A DNA stretch of 64,000 bases from DASZUK01 sp963844575 (GTDB lineage: Bacteria > Actinomycetota > Acidimicrobiia > Acidimicrobiales > RAAP-2): positions 744,001-808,000 of the forward strand of contig CAWJOU010000005.1 in assembly GCA_963844575.1 (NCBI GenBank), read 5' to 3'. The position numbers were made by a program, and so were the translations under genes. The notes below the pieces were generated by a model that saw nothing but the letters and a program-made list of their open reading frames with translations, was not told the origin of the DNA and made no database searches. Below are positions 26,013 through 34,643 of the stretch, in pieces (position 1 is the first letter of the stretch; each line of letters begins with the position of its first letter).

Positions 26013-26774
26013 CTATCCGGGCTGCTCGGGCACGCCGAGCTGGTAGCCGCTCCGGGCCGAGAACTCCGCCACCAGGCTGAACCGGTCGCCCCGGACGACC
26101 GTATGGCGCCACTCGACCGGCTGCGCTCCGGCGTAGCTCAACCGGTCGATGGCGAGCACCGCGACGTCGGAAGCGAGACCGAGCAGCTCCCGGTCGCCGG
26201 CGTCCGGCAGGACGGCGCGGATGAGCTCGCGGCCGCCCGTCAGCGCCACCCCGGTCCGGGCGAGCAGCTCCTGGTAGAAGCCGGTATGGCGGAAATCGAC
26301 GTCGAGCAGCGCCGCGCCGTGCTCCGCCGGTACCCACACCCGGTCGACCGCCAGCGGTTCGCCACCGGCGATCCGCAGCCGTTCGAGGTGGAAGAGCGGT
26401 TCGTCCGCCGGCCGTTCGAGCCGGTCCGCGGCCTCCGTGTCGGCCCGGATGTCGTGCACCCGGACGACGCTCCGCTGCTCCTGGCCGGACGCCTCGACCG
26501 ACGCGAACAGGCTGTACAGCGCGCCCAATGGCTGCTCGATCTCCGTTTCGGAGGCCAATCGCGGCTTGCGGCCCCGGCCGGCGACGACGACGCCGTCGGC
26601 CCGGAGGCGCCGCATCGCCTCGCGCACCGTGTTGCGGCTGACGCCGTACTGCTCGACCAGCGCCATCTCGCCGGGGAACTCGTCCGCGAACTCACCGCTG
26701 GCCAGCCGGCGCCGCAGGTCGTCGTCGAGCTGCGCCCAGAGCGGTACCGGGCTCTGCCGGTCGACGGCCTTCAT
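26013..26774 (-). CDS. GntR-family regulator with UTRA ligand domain
   Basis: A 253-residue repressor-type protein. The N-terminal winged helix (VPLWAQLDDDLRRRLASGEF, YGVSRNTVREAMRRLRADG) is typical GntR, and residues 85-245 form a UTRA/chorismate-lyase-like sensor (PLFHLERLRIAGGEPLAVDRVWVP). It is divergent from an MFS exporter with an 81-bp gap holding a palindromic site, so it probably represses that exporter and itself until a ligand binds. Confidence 0.9.
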   Translation of the reverse strand: MKAVDRQSPVPLWAQLDDDLRRRLASGEFADEFPGEMALVEQYGVSRNTVREAMRRLRADGVVVAGRGRKPRLASETEIEQPLGALYSLFASVEASGQEQRSVVRVHDIRADTEAADRLERPADEPLFHLERLRIAGGEPLAVDRVWVPAEHGAALLDVDFRHTGFYQELLARTGVALTGGRELIRAVLPDAGDRELLGLASDVAVLAIDRLSYAGAQPVEWRHTVVRGDRFSLVAEFSARSGYQLGVPEQPG

Positions 26775-26790
26775 CTCCTACCGCCGTGGT

Positions 26791-26816
26791 ATAAATGTAC
26801 TGACATTGGTATTTAT
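26791..26816. promoter_or_regulatory. Likely GntR operator between regulator and exporter
   Basis: ATAAAT (26791-26796) and ATTTAT (26811-26816) form an inverted repeat spaced by 14 bp in the divergent gap. Each half is preceded by GGT, giving also a GGTATAAAT/GGTATTTAT direct pattern. It is the only AT-rich symmetric site in the gap. Confidence 0.5.
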
Positions 26817-26855
26817 CCTCACCGGCCAACGAGAACAGGCGCCCGAGAGCACGCA

Positions 26856-28430
26856 ATGGACCAGGTTACGGCGGTTGCCGTAGAGAAGGCTGAGCAGGAC
26901 GACCGGCCGGATCATCGGGCCGGCCCGGACGCGGATGGCCTCGGTCCGGCCGCCCCGGCCGCCTCGACCGCCCCGGACGACGCGGTCGGCTGGCGGCGTC
27001 TGCTCGTCGAGCCGCGCCGGCCACCGGCGATCGTCGCCCGCCCCAACGCCTGCTGGCTCGTCCTCGCGACGGTCTGCATCGGCGCGTTCATGAGCCAGCT
27101 CGACGCCAGCATCGTGACGATGGCGTTCCCGACGCTCCAGCGGAGCTTCCACGCGTCGCTCGGCTCGGTGACGTGGGTCGGGCTGTCGTACCTGCTCGTC
27201 CTCGTCGGCCTGGTGACCGGGATCGGCCGGATGGCCGACATGGTCGGCCGGAAGCTGCTGTACACGTACGGCTTCGCGGTCTTCATCGTCGGTTCCGCGC
27301 TCTGCGGTCTGGCGCCGACGCTGCCGGCGCTCATCGGCTTCCGCATCCTCCAGGGCGTCGGTGCGGCAATGATCCAGGCGAACAGCGTCGCCATCGTCGT
27401 CCTCGCCCTGCCGAGGGAGAAGCTCGGCCGTGGCATCGGCATCCAGGGCGCCGCGCAGGCGCTCGGCCTCGCGCTCGGCCCGACGATCGGCGGCCTGCTC
27501 ATCGGCCTCGGCGGCTGGCGGCTCATCTTCCTGATCAACGTCCCGGTCGGGATCGTCGGCTTGGCGATGGCCCGCTACCTCGTGCCCCGGAGCCGGGACC
27601 TCCAACCCCGAACGCCGTTCGACTGGTCCGGCCTGGCCCTGTTCGTCCCGGCCGTCGCGGCGGTGCTCTGCGCGGTCTCCTTCGGCAACGCCCTCGGCTG
27701 GGCCTCGCCGGCCATCGTCGGACTGTTCGCCGCCGCGGTCGCCGCCGGCGCCTTCTTCGTCCGTCGGGAGCGGCGGACGGCGTTCCCGATGCTCGACCTC
27801 TCGCTCTTCCGACGCATCCCGTTCACCGCTGGCATCGCCAGCGGGCTCCTCTCGTACGTCGTCCTCTTCGGCACCCTCTTCGTCGTGCCGTTCTACCTGG
27901 AGCTCGGCCTCGGCCTCGGAGCCGCCAAGAGCGGGCTGCTGCTCGGCGTCATGCCCGTCGCCCTCGGGATCGCCGCCCCGCTGTCCGGCCGGCTGGCCGA
28001 ACGGCTCGGTGCCCGGCCGCTGACCGTCGCCGGTATGGCCCTCGTCGCGGCGGCGATGGCCGCGCTGGTCGCCTTCCACGGCGCGCCGGCGACGATCGCG
28101 GCCGAGCTGGCCGTGCTCGGCGTCGGTCTCGGGACGTTCACGCCGCCCAACAACGCGGCGATCATGGGCGGCATCCCCCGGCAGCAGTCCGGGCTGGCCA
28201 GCGGCGTGCTCAACACGACGCGTGGCCTGGGAACGGCGATGGGCCTGGCGTTCACCAGCCTGGTCTTCGGCGCCGTCGCCGGTTCCGAGCACGCGCCGGC
28301 CGCGCTGGTCACCCATGGCTTCGCCGCCGCCGTCACCTTCCTCGGCCTCGTTGCCGTCGTGGCGCTCGTCCTCGCCGGGCTGCGCGGCAAGACCGCGCTC
28401 GACCTCGACTCGGTGCTGTCCGCCGAGTGA
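26856..28430 (+). CDS. MFS drug exporter, DHA2 (EmrB/QacA) type
   Basis: A 524-residue protein with a 60-residue acidic N-tail and about 14 membrane helices. Motif A is GIGRMADMVGRKLLY, motif B FRILQGVGAAMIQA, motif C GLALGPTIGGLLIG; the SQLDASIVTMAFPTLQ start is characteristic of the DHA2 group. ATG 26856 is the first start outside the divergent gntR gene. Substrate unknown; the GntR neighbour suggests ligand-induced efflux. Confidence 0.92.
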   Translation: MDQVTAVAVEKAEQDDRPDHRAGPDADGLGPAAPAASTAPDDAVGWRRLLVEPRRPPAIVARPNACWLVLATVCIGAFMSQLDASIVTMAFPTLQRSFHASLGSVTWVGLSYLLVLVGLVTGIGRMADMVGRKLLYTYGFAVFIVGSALCGLAPTLPALIGFRILQGVGAAMIQANSVAIVVLALPREKLGRGIGIQGAAQALGLALGPTIGGLLIGLGGWRLIFLINVPVGIVGLAMARYLVPRSRDLQPRTPFDWSGLALFVPAVAAVLCAVSFGNALGWASPAIVGLFAAAVAAGAFFVRRERRTAFPMLDLSLFRRIPFTAGIASGLLSYVVLFGTLFVVPFYLELGLGLGAAKSGLLLGVMPVALGIAAPLSGRLAERLGARPLTVAGMALVAAAMAALVAFHGAPATIAAELAVLGVGLGTFTPPNNAAIMGGIPRQQSGLASGVLNTTRGLGTAMGLAFTSLVFGAVAGSEHAPAALVTHGFAAAVTFLGLVAVVALVLAGLRGKTALDLDSVLSAE

Positions 28431-28431
28431 G

Positions 28432-29637
28432 CTAGAGGCGGGTGAGCCGCCACACGAGCGTCGGCCCCGTCCCGGCCGTCTTCGTCACCACCGTCGTGTG
28501 GTCGACGCCGTCGACGCCGGGCGCGGTCAGCGTCCCGACCGACTGGCCGGCCGCGACGGTCCGCCCGGCCGGCGGGCGCAGGACGACGTGCGCGTCGATC
28601 CGGGTGCCGTTCTCGACCGTCCCGTGGACGGCGTCGGTCGTCACCACCGGGATCGGGTCCTTGCGCCACGGGGCCGTGACGTAGCCGACCGTCGTACCGG
28701 CCGGGACGACGGTCATCGTCTGGACGGTGCCCGGGACGGCGTCGGCCAGCGCCTTGCCGGCGGCCAGCGCCGGCTCGACGAGCCCTGTCGCGTCGGCCGG
28801 GATGCCGAGGACGACGCCGTAGACGGTCTGTGTCGTGCCGGCCACTGACCGCGTCGCGGCGAACGCCCAGCAGCCCAGGGCGGCCGCGTCGGAACCGGTC
28901 TTGACGCCGATGATCCCGTCGTGGCCGACGTCGTAGTCGTAGTTCTGGATCGTCCCGCCGACCGGGAACGTGGCCGCCGGCATGGCGACGATGGTGCCGA
29001 ACGCCGGGATGGCCATCGCCGTCCGGTTGATGATCAGCTGGTCGCTGGCGGTGCTGACCGTCGATGTGGCGAGCCCGGCCGGGTCGGTGTACGTCGTGTG
29101 GTCCATGCCGAGCGTGCGGGCCGTGGTGTTCATCTTCGTGACGAACGCCGCGGTGCTTCCGGCGTCCCACTGGGCGAGGAGATCGGCGACGTTGTCGGCC
29201 GACGCGATCAGCAGTCCCTCGAGCGCCTGCTTCTCGGTAAGCGTCTCGCCGGCCGTCACCTGGAGGACCGAGTCCTGCTGCGCGGCTTCGCTGGCGTAGG
29301 CCGCGGCCTGGGCGGCTGTAAGGGTGATCGACGGCCCTGTTGTCGTCCCGTTCAGCGGGTGGTCCTCCAGGACGACGTAGGCCGTCATCATCTTGGCCAG
29401 GCTGGCGATCGGTACCGGTGCGGTCGAGCCGGAGATCCTCGGTTGCCCGGTCGCCCCCACGGCCACCACCGCCTCGCCGCTCGCCGGCCACGGCAGCGCG
29501 TTGCTGCCCGGCACCGCCACCGGTTGGGGCCCGCTGACCTCTGCCGACTGCCCGGGCGGCGATCGGACGATCTGGACGACCACGAGGGCCACCACGACGA
29601 CGACGAGAACGGCGAGCGTCCAGGCGATCTTGCGCAA
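28432..29637 (-). CDS. D-alanyl-D-alanine carboxypeptidase (peptidase S11)
   Basis: A 401-residue membrane-anchored penicillin-binding protein that trims stem peptides of peptidoglycan. Active-site motifs are SLAK (S79, K82), SADN and KTGSD. An N-terminal helix (LAVLVVVVVALVVV) anchors it. I choose TTG 29637 because GGTGAGG lies just upstream; the GTG at 29760 would overlap the divergent DksA-like gene and adds a disordered tail. After KTG comes a beta-rich C-terminal domain as in PBP5-type enzymes. It is convergent with the exporter, one base apart. Confidence 0.88.
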   Translation of the reverse strand: MRKIAWTLAVLVVVVVALVVVQIVRSPPGQSAEVSGPQPVAVPGSNALPWPASGEAVVAVGATGQPRISGSTAPVPIASLAKMMTAYVVLEDHPLNGTTTGPSITLTAAQAAAYASEAAQQDSVLQVTAGETLTEKQALEGLLIASADNVADLLAQWDAGSTAAFVTKMNTTARTLGMDHTTYTDPAGLATSTVSTASDQLIINRTAMAIPAFGTIVAMPAATFPVGGTIQNYDYDVGHDGIIGVKTGSDAAALGCWAFAATRSVAGTTQTVYGVVLGIPADATGLVEPALAAGKALADAVPGTVQTMTVVPAGTTVGYVTAPWRKDPIPVVTTDAVHGTVENGTRIDAHVVLRPPAGRTVAAGQSVGTLTAPGVDGVDHTTVVTKTAGTGPTLVWRLTRL

Positions 29638-29741
29638 CGGGTCGACCTCACCTTCGGCGTCGGTGCTCGGGGAACGTGCGGGGAGGGTACTTGGCCGATC
29701 GGGCCGGCGGGGCGCGGTGGGGGACGCGGTACGTTGGCCCC

Positions 29742-30089
29742 ATGGACGACGAGCGAGCACGGACGCGGTTGCAGGCCGAGCGGGCCCGGGTGGAAGCCCT
29801 GCTGGCCGACACCACCGCCGCCGGGAGCGACGATCGGGCCACGGCCAACGAAGGCGGCGACATGGCCGATCCGGCTGAGCGGCTCACTGCCGAAGAGGGT
29901 GACGACGCTGTTGCGGCCGGCCTGCGGGACCGGCTTGAGGCAATTGAGCGCGCCGAGCGCCGCCTCGCCGACGGTACGTACGGCCGCTCCGTGCGGAGCG
30001 GCGAGCCGATCCCCGACGACCGGCTGGACGCCGACCCGGCGGCCGAGTTGACCGTCGAAGAGGCCCAGACCGAAGTCGGCACCGGCTAG
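29742..30089 (+). CDS. DksA/TraR-like protein lacking the zinc cysteines
   Basis: A 115-residue protein. The N-terminal half is a charged coiled coil, and the C-terminal half keeps the TraR/DksA zinc-finger frame YGRSVRSGEPIPDDRLDADPAAELTV. All four cysteines of the usual C4 finger are replaced (S, S, A, T region), so it cannot bind zinc in the usual way. DksA-type proteins enter the RNA polymerase secondary channel. ATG 29742 is divergent from the carboxypeptidase. Confidence 0.75.
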   Translation: MDDERARTRLQAERARVEALLADTTAAGSDDRATANEGGDMADPAERLTAEEGDDAVAAGLRDRLEAIERAERRLADGTYGRSVRSGEPIPDDRLDADPAAELTVEEAQTEVGTG

Positions 30090-30098
30090 TCGACGGCT

Positions 30099-30794
30099 CT
30101 AAGGATCGACGGCCGACACGCCGCCTCGATTCTCACCCTCATGAGGGCGTCGGAAGGAGAGCCGGCCGCGCCGCTCCCGAGCGATTACCAAGCCGGCTTT
30201 AGCCGTCACCAGGACGAGCGTCCCCGAGACCAGGACGAGGATGAGCCCTACGGCGTCGACCGCGGCGGGCGAGTCGAGCGTGAAGAGACGAACGGCGACG
30301 ACGATTTCCACCACGACGGTGAGCACCTGAGCGAACTGGAGCACGGTCTCGGCCGATCGTTGGACGCTAAACAGTTGCGAGCCCAACGCGGCCGACGGCA
30401 GCGTTCTCACACTCAGCTTGCTCGGGTCCAGGTGGAGCTCGGTCCGGACCTGGTCGCGTCGAAGGTCGTAGAGGGCGAGGACGGCGCCCATCTTGACGAT
30501 CGAGACGTAGAGGAACCGGGCGAGCTCGCCGTAGACGACGAGAAAGACGAGGATAAGCAGGAGCGTGCCGCCATGCGCCGTCGCGTCACTGCGCGCGGCC
30601 GGTATTCCGGCGCCGATGGCGGCAAGGGTGACCGTGAAGAAGAACCCTAGGTACTGACTGCGGGTGCTCTCCAGGTGGCGGTAGTGCGCCCAAGTCTCGT
30701 CGAACTCCCGTAGCAGAAGCTGTTCCGACACGTTGGAGCTACGCTCGTCCGTCGTGTCATGGTCCGGCCGCTCTGACCGGTCCTCGGTGCGCAT
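30099..30794 (-). CDS. Four-helix membrane protein of unknown function
   Basis: A 231-residue protein with an acidic N-terminal tail, two helices at about residues 47-65 and 76-98, a cytoplasmic region of about 50 residues, and two helices at about 152-170 and 178-198, ending in a basic tail. This fold-like layout occurs in many small actinobacterial membrane proteins, but I recognise no family. It ends 9 bp from the DksA-like gene and lies just before the IS4-type element. Confidence 0.7.
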   Translation of the reverse strand: MRTEDRSERPDHDTTDERSSNVSEQLLLREFDETWAHYRHLESTRSQYLGFFFTVTLAAIGAGIPAARSDATAHGGTLLLILVFLVVYGELARFLYVSIVKMGAVLALYDLRRDQVRTELHLDPSKLSVRTLPSAALGSQLFSVQRSAETVLQFAQVLTVVVEIVVAVRLFTLDSPAAVDAVGLILVLVSGTLVLVTAKAGLVIARERRGRLSFRRPHEGENRGGVSAVDP

Positions 30795-30863
30795 ACCAAG
30801 ATCATCGCATCGTCGCCTGCCGACCGCCCGCCACTGCTAAATCGGTTCCCCGGTTGGGTCCCC

Positions 30864-30873
30864 AGGCTAGACG
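30864..30873 (+). repeat. Target site duplication, left copy (IS4 element)
   Basis: AGGCTAGACG directly precedes the left inverted repeat of the IS4-type element and recurs after its right end at 32344-32353. Confidence 0.93.
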
Positions 30874-32343
30874 CAATACCCATAAATTAGGGTGAGGCAC
30901 CGAGGACCCGCACCGCATCGGCGGCCCGCACGGTCGGCTGGGGCCAGGTGCGGTGCTCGGACCGCTTGAGGCCGTAGTTCGACATCTTCTTCCTCACCAC
31001 GCGCGCCGCGGCCCGTAGCCGCCGGTCGCGTACGAGCTCTCGACAGATCTCGGTGAGCGTCATCGGCAGCGCTGCGGTGAGGGCTCCGCTGGCAGTTCCC
31101 AGTCCAGCGCGGGCACTGCGACGGGCCGCGTGGAGCGTGCGGGTGAAGCTGATCCGGTCCGGGTCCACGCCGGCATCGGTGGCGGCGTTGGCCATCAGCG
31201 CCCGGACGGCGTAGTGGGTGCACAGGTAGCCCCACGCCTCTTGGCGCACGCCGTCGGGCGTCTTTGACCTGAGTACGACCGCCGAGCCCCGCTGATGGCT
31301 CTTCAGCTCGTCGAACACGCTCTCGATCTCCCACCGCTCGGCATAGCGGGCGGCGAGCTCGGCCGCCGGAGCCTCGGCCGGGTCGAGGACCGTCGTCACC
31401 AGCCGGTAGGTGATCCCCGTGGCGCTCGGGCGTCCCGGGTCGGCGATCTGGTACTCGATCACCCGGACCGGGGTCACGTGCGCCCGGTCCCGCCGGTCCG
31501 TCGCCTCGACCAGCTCGGAGCGGAACGAGCCGTCAGCGAATCGCTCAAGCACGGGCAGCGTGGCGTTCTTCTTCGCTCGCCAGCACAGGTCGGCGCCGCT
31601 TGCCGCAAAGGCCGAGAACAGCTCATAGCTCCCGCCGAAGCCCCGGTCGGCGAGGACGAGCATGCCCTCGGCGCACGAGCTCGCCAGCTGGCGGGCGAGG
31701 GTGTTCTCCCCGGTTCCATAGGGAGCCATCGCCGCCGCGAACATGGCGTGCGTGGCGCACTCGGCGAGGGCGACGAGCCGGAGCTTGGGGAACGCCGCGC
31801 CCTCGCCGCGCCCCGAGCCCGGCCGGCCGAAGGCGTCGGCGTTCTCTGGGCTGTCGGGCACGTCGAGGGTCGTGCCGTCCATCGCCACCAGGCGACGACC
31901 GGCCAGGAACGCCCCTGGGGTCTCCTCGGTGGCGAGGGGCACACAGGCCCGCCCGAACAGCTCGGCGAGGGGTTCTGGGCCGAGCCGAGCCCGGGCCTGG
32001 GTGATCGCCGGCTGGGAGGGGACGGTCCAACGCGTCTTCCAGCCGCTCTCCCACGAAAGACCCTCGACCAGGCTGCGCATCACCTCCTCGTAGCCCGAAT
32101 GGCTGAACAGCGCGAGACCGAGCACGTAGTAGACGACGAGGCGCGCCGGGAGCAGGCGGCTCCGTCGTTCGGCCTTGCCCGTCGCCTCGATCGCCGCGTC
32201 GACGAGCGCCGGTGGGAACGTCCTCGTGAGCACGCCGAGCGCGACATGGTCCGAGAGGCGCTGGTCATCGGTCGGCTTGACCCATCCGGCCCGAGGCATC
32301 CCGACCAGAATACCACGGGTGTAACTCTAACTTATGGGTATTG
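30874..32343. mobile_element. Complete IS4-family insertion sequence, 1470 bp
   Basis: Bounded by perfect 12-bp inverted repeats CAATACCCATAA (30874-30885) and its complement (32332-32343), with a weaker match continuing inward. It is flanked by a 10-bp direct repeat of AGGCTAGACG, the duplication length expected for IS4-type transposition. One intact transposase fills the element. Intact ends and a perfect duplication indicate a recent insertion. Confidence 0.95.
30887..32299 (-). CDS. IS4-family transposase
   Basis: A 470-residue DDE transposase. The catalytic residues are D141 (AMDGTTLDVPD), D218 (VLADRGFGG) and E326, the last in the IS4 signature Y319-x2-R322-x3-E326-x6-K333. No frameshift or stop interrupts it, so it is probably active. 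ATG 32299 lies close to the right inverted repeat. Confidence 0.95.
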   Translation of the reverse strand: MPRAGWVKPTDDQRLSDHVALGVLTRTFPPALVDAAIEATGKAERRSRLLPARLVVYYVLGLALFSHSGYEEVMRSLVEGLSWESGWKTRWTVPSQPAITQARARLGPEPLAELFGRACVPLATEETPGAFLAGRRLVAMDGTTLDVPDSPENADAFGRPGSGRGEGAAFPKLRLVALAECATHAMFAAAMAPYGTGENTLARQLASSCAEGMLVLADRGFGGSYELFSAFAASGADLCWRAKKNATLPVLERFADGSFRSELVEATDRRDRAHVTPVRVIEYQIADPGRPSATGITYRLVTTVLDPAEAPAAELAARYAERWEIESVFDELKSHQRGSAVVLRSKTPDGVRQEAWGYLCTHYAVRALMANAATDAGVDPDRISFTRTLHAARRSARAGLGTASGALTAALPMTLTEICRELVRDRRLRAAARVVRKKMSNYGLKRSEHRTWPQPTVRAADAVRVLGASP

Positions 32344-32353
32344 AGGCTAGACG
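32344..32353 (+). repeat. Target site duplication, right copy (IS4 element)
   Basis: The second copy of AGGCTAGACG. Its last seven bases (CTAGACG) are also the outer end of the left terminal repeat of the neighbouring IS982-type element, so the IS4 element landed in that repeat. Confidence 0.93.
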
Positions 32354-33391
32354 AGTGATTCCAAGGGATCGCTGCTGCGCAGCGGTCCACCACCGGCGCG
32401 AAAAAGGTGTCCAAGATCGGCGTTGCTCAAAGCCATTCCGACCTTGGAGGTCTCATGGACGCCGATCTGGACACCCTTTGCACGGCACTCTACGTGCATG
32501 TCGACGACGAGTTGAAGACCCATCCCGAGCTGGCCCGATACCGACCGGTCGTCGGGATCGCCCCGAAGCTCTCCGACGCCGAGCTCGTCACGCTGTCGGT
32601 CGTCCAGGCCCTGTTGGGCTTCAGCTCCGAAACCCGGTTCCTCCGCTTCGCCAAGGCGCACCTTTGGCACCTGTTCCCCTACGTGCCCAACCAGTCCGGC
32701 TACAACAAGCGCCTCCGGGCCGCCGCCGGGCAACTCCAGGCCCTCATCCGGACGGTGGCCCGCCAGACGACGTTGTGGTCCGACGACCTCTGGATGGTGG
32801 ACTCCACCCCCGTCGAGTGCGGGCGGTCTCGGGAGACGGCCAAGCGCAGCGAGCTGTCCGGCTTCGCCGACTACGGGTACTGCGCCAGTCACTCCCGCTA
32901 CTTCTGGGGCCTCCGGCTCCACCTGGTCACGACGCCGGGCGGGCTGCCGATCACCTTCGCCCTCTCGAACCCCAAGCTCGACGAGCGCGAGGTACTCCGG
33001 GACCTCTTGGAAATCGAGCCCGAGCTGCTCGATGACCACCCCGGCCAGGTCGTCTTGGCCGACAAGGGGTACCGCAGCGCCGAGCTCGAGACCTTCTTGG
33101 CCGATCACGGTGCCACCTTGCTCCGACCGGCCATGCGGGGCGAAGACCAGCGTCCGGGCGCCCGGTTCTTGAAACCCCTTCGCCAGGTCATCGAGTCGGT
33201 CAACGACACCTTGAAGGGCCAGCTCGACCTCGAGCGCCATGGCGGCCGAACGAAGGCCGGAGTCGTCGTACGGGTGCTGCAACGCCTGCTCGCCCTGACC
33301 GCAGTCATCTGGCACAACGACCGCGTCGGTGCCCGGCCCCACCGGTCGCTGCTCGCCTACGACCACTGACCCCTTGGAATTAATCATCTAG
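32347..33391. mobile_element. IS982-type insertion sequence, about 1045 bp
   Basis: Imperfect inverted repeats flank the transposase: 32347-32370 (CTAGACGAGTGATTCC and on) and 33368-33391, matching at 20 of 24 positions. No convincing target duplication is visible, possibly because the left flank was remodelled by the IS4 insertion. The right end contains the stop codon of the adjacent small gene on the minus strand. Confidence 0.8.
32455..33369 (+). CDS. IS982-family transposase
   Basis: A 304-residue DDE transposase beginning MDADLDTLCTALYVHVDDELK, the standard IS982 start. ATG 32455 follows GGAGG by four bases, so a start at 32407 is rejected. D116 lies in WMVDSTPVECGRS and a second aspartate in VVLADKGYRSAELE. 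The frame is intact and the TGA lies in the right terminal repeat. Confidence 0.92.
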   Translation: MDADLDTLCTALYVHVDDELKTHPELARYRPVVGIAPKLSDAELVTLSVVQALLGFSSETRFLRFAKAHLWHLFPYVPNQSGYNKRLRAAAGQLQALIRTVARQTTLWSDDLWMVDSTPVECGRSRETAKRSELSGFADYGYCASHSRYFWGLRLHLVTTPGGLPITFALSNPKLDEREVLRDLLEIEPELLDDHPGQVVLADKGYRSAELETFLADHGATLLRPAMRGEDQRPGARFLKPLRQVIESVNDTLKGQLDLERHGGRTKAGVVVRVLQRLLALTAVIWHNDRVGARPHRSLLAYDH

Positions 33392-33612
33392 GTGATCCGC
33401 CCCTCGCCTTCTTGCTCGACTCCGCGCTCGGCCATCTCCTCGTAGTGGGCTGCGACGTCTTTCGGGTCGCCGGCGATCGTCGGGTCCTCTCGGGCCCGGT
33501 CCGCCGCCGCTTCCTCGTCGGTGGTCGGCGCCCGGTCCGCCCCGCGGGTGACCGATGCGTCCTCGACCTCCGCGGCCTCCGTCTCGTCGTCCGGCGTCGT
33601 TCGATCAGTCAT
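33388..33612 (-). CDS. Small acidic protein at the end of the sulfate operon
   Basis: A 74-residue, highly charged soluble protein (MTDRTTPDDETEAAEVED to EGEGRIT). The segment AGDPKDVAAHYEEMAERGVEQEGEG looks conserved but I cannot name it. ATG 33612 follows the strong ribosome site GGAGAGGGAGG. The TAG stop (33390-33388) is inside the right repeat of the IS982-type element, so insertion probably altered the last residues. It follows cysA in the same direction, 32 bp after its stop. Confidence 0.65.
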   Translation of the reverse strand: MTDRTTPDDETEAAEVEDASVTRGADRAPTTDEEAAADRAREDPTIAGDPKDVAAHYEEMAERGVEQEGEGRIT

Positions 33613-33644
33613 CGCGCCTCCCTCTCCGGTCAGGCCATCGCGCT

Positions 33645-34643
33645 TCAGGGGAGTACCTGCCCCGGTGGCGTCCGCGACAAACCGTCGAACGTCGTCACCG
33701 CCGGGTGGTCGGACCGGGAGACCCACACATGGTCGCCCTCGACCAGCTGCAGCTCGGCCGCGTTGCCCCGGCTCAGCTGGACCCAGATCGGGTCGCCGCC
33801 CTCCAGCCGGAGGTCGACGCGGACCTCGAAGCCGAGGTGGGTGACCCGCTCGACCGCCACCGCCCGGCTGCCGGGCTCCGGCTCGAGGTGCAGGACGAGG
33901 TCGTGCGGTCGCACCGGCTGGCCGTCGAGCACGGTCGCCGGCCCGAGGAAGTTGAGGACGAACTCGTTGTTCGGGTGGTCGTAGATCTCGCCGGGCGGGC
34001 CGACCTGTTCGAGCCGCCCGTCGTTGATGATGGCCAGCCGGTCGGCGACCTCCATCGCCTCCTCCTGGTCGTGGGTGACGAGGATGGTCGTGACGGCGAT
34101 CTTCTCGTGCAGCTCCCGCAGCCACACCCGGAGCTGCTGGCGGACCTGGGCGTCGAGAGCCCCGAACGGCTCGTCGAGGAGGAGGACCCGCGGCTCGATG
34201 GCCAGCGCCCGGGCCAGCGCCATCCGCTGGCGCTGGCCGCCGGACAGCTGCGACGGGTAGCGGTCGGCGACGTGGGTGATGCGGACGAGGTCGAGCAGCT
34301 CGTCGACCCGTTGGCGGATCTCCGCCTTCGGTCGGCGGCGGATCTCCAGGCCGAAGGCGACGTTCCGCCGGACGGTCAGGTGACGGAAGGGCGCGTAGTG
34401 CTGGAAGCAGAAGCCGATGCCCCGGTCCCGGACCGGCACGCCGGTCACGTCCTGGCCGTCGATCTCGATCGTGCCGGTGTCGGGGATCTCGAGCCCGGCG
34501 ATGACCCGCAGCAGGGTGGACTTGCCGCCGCCGCTCGGCCCGAGCAGGGCGGTGAGCGAGCCGGCGGGGACCTCCAGGCTTACGTCGCGGAGGGCAGCAG
34601 CATCTCCGAAGCGCTTGGAGATTGATCGGATGATGATCGCCAT
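33645..34643 (-). CDS. cysA: Sulfate/thiosulfate importer ATP-binding protein
   Basis: A 332-residue ABC ATPase. Walker A GPSGGGKST, signature LSGGQRQRMALARAL, Walker B VLLLDEPFGALDAQVR, H-loop VTHDQEEAME; the C-terminal ~95 residues are a TOBE-like regulatory domain. GIGFCFQHYAPFRHLTV is the CysA-type Q-loop. ATG 34643 follows AAGGAGGG. It overlaps the permease gene cysW by about 64 nt, so the two are coupled. Confidence 0.94.
   Translation of the reverse strand: MAIIIRSISKRFGDAAALRDVSLEVPAGSLTALLGPSGGGKSTLLRVIAGLEIPDTGTIEIDGQDVTGVPVRDRGIGFCFQHYAPFRHLTVRRNVAFGLEIRRRPKAEIRQRVDELLDLVRITHVADRYPSQLSGGQRQRMALARALAIEPRVLLLDEPFGALDAQVRQQLRVWLRELHEKIAVTTILVTHDQEEAMEVADRLAIINDGRLEQVGPPGEIYDHPNNEFVLNFLGPATVLDGQPVRPHDLVLHLEPEPGSRAVAVERVTHLGFEVRVDLRLEGGDPIWVQLSRGNAAELQLVEGDHVWVSRSDHPAVTTFDGLSRTPPGQVLP

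Noticed and set aside
26103..26855. N-terminal extension of the MFS exporter
   Set aside because: It would run antisense through the gntR gene. The exporter has a normal start at 26856.
28921..30051. Long plus-strand frame over the carboxypeptidase
   Set aside because: It is antisense to intact SLAK, SADN and KTG motifs and shows no family of its own.
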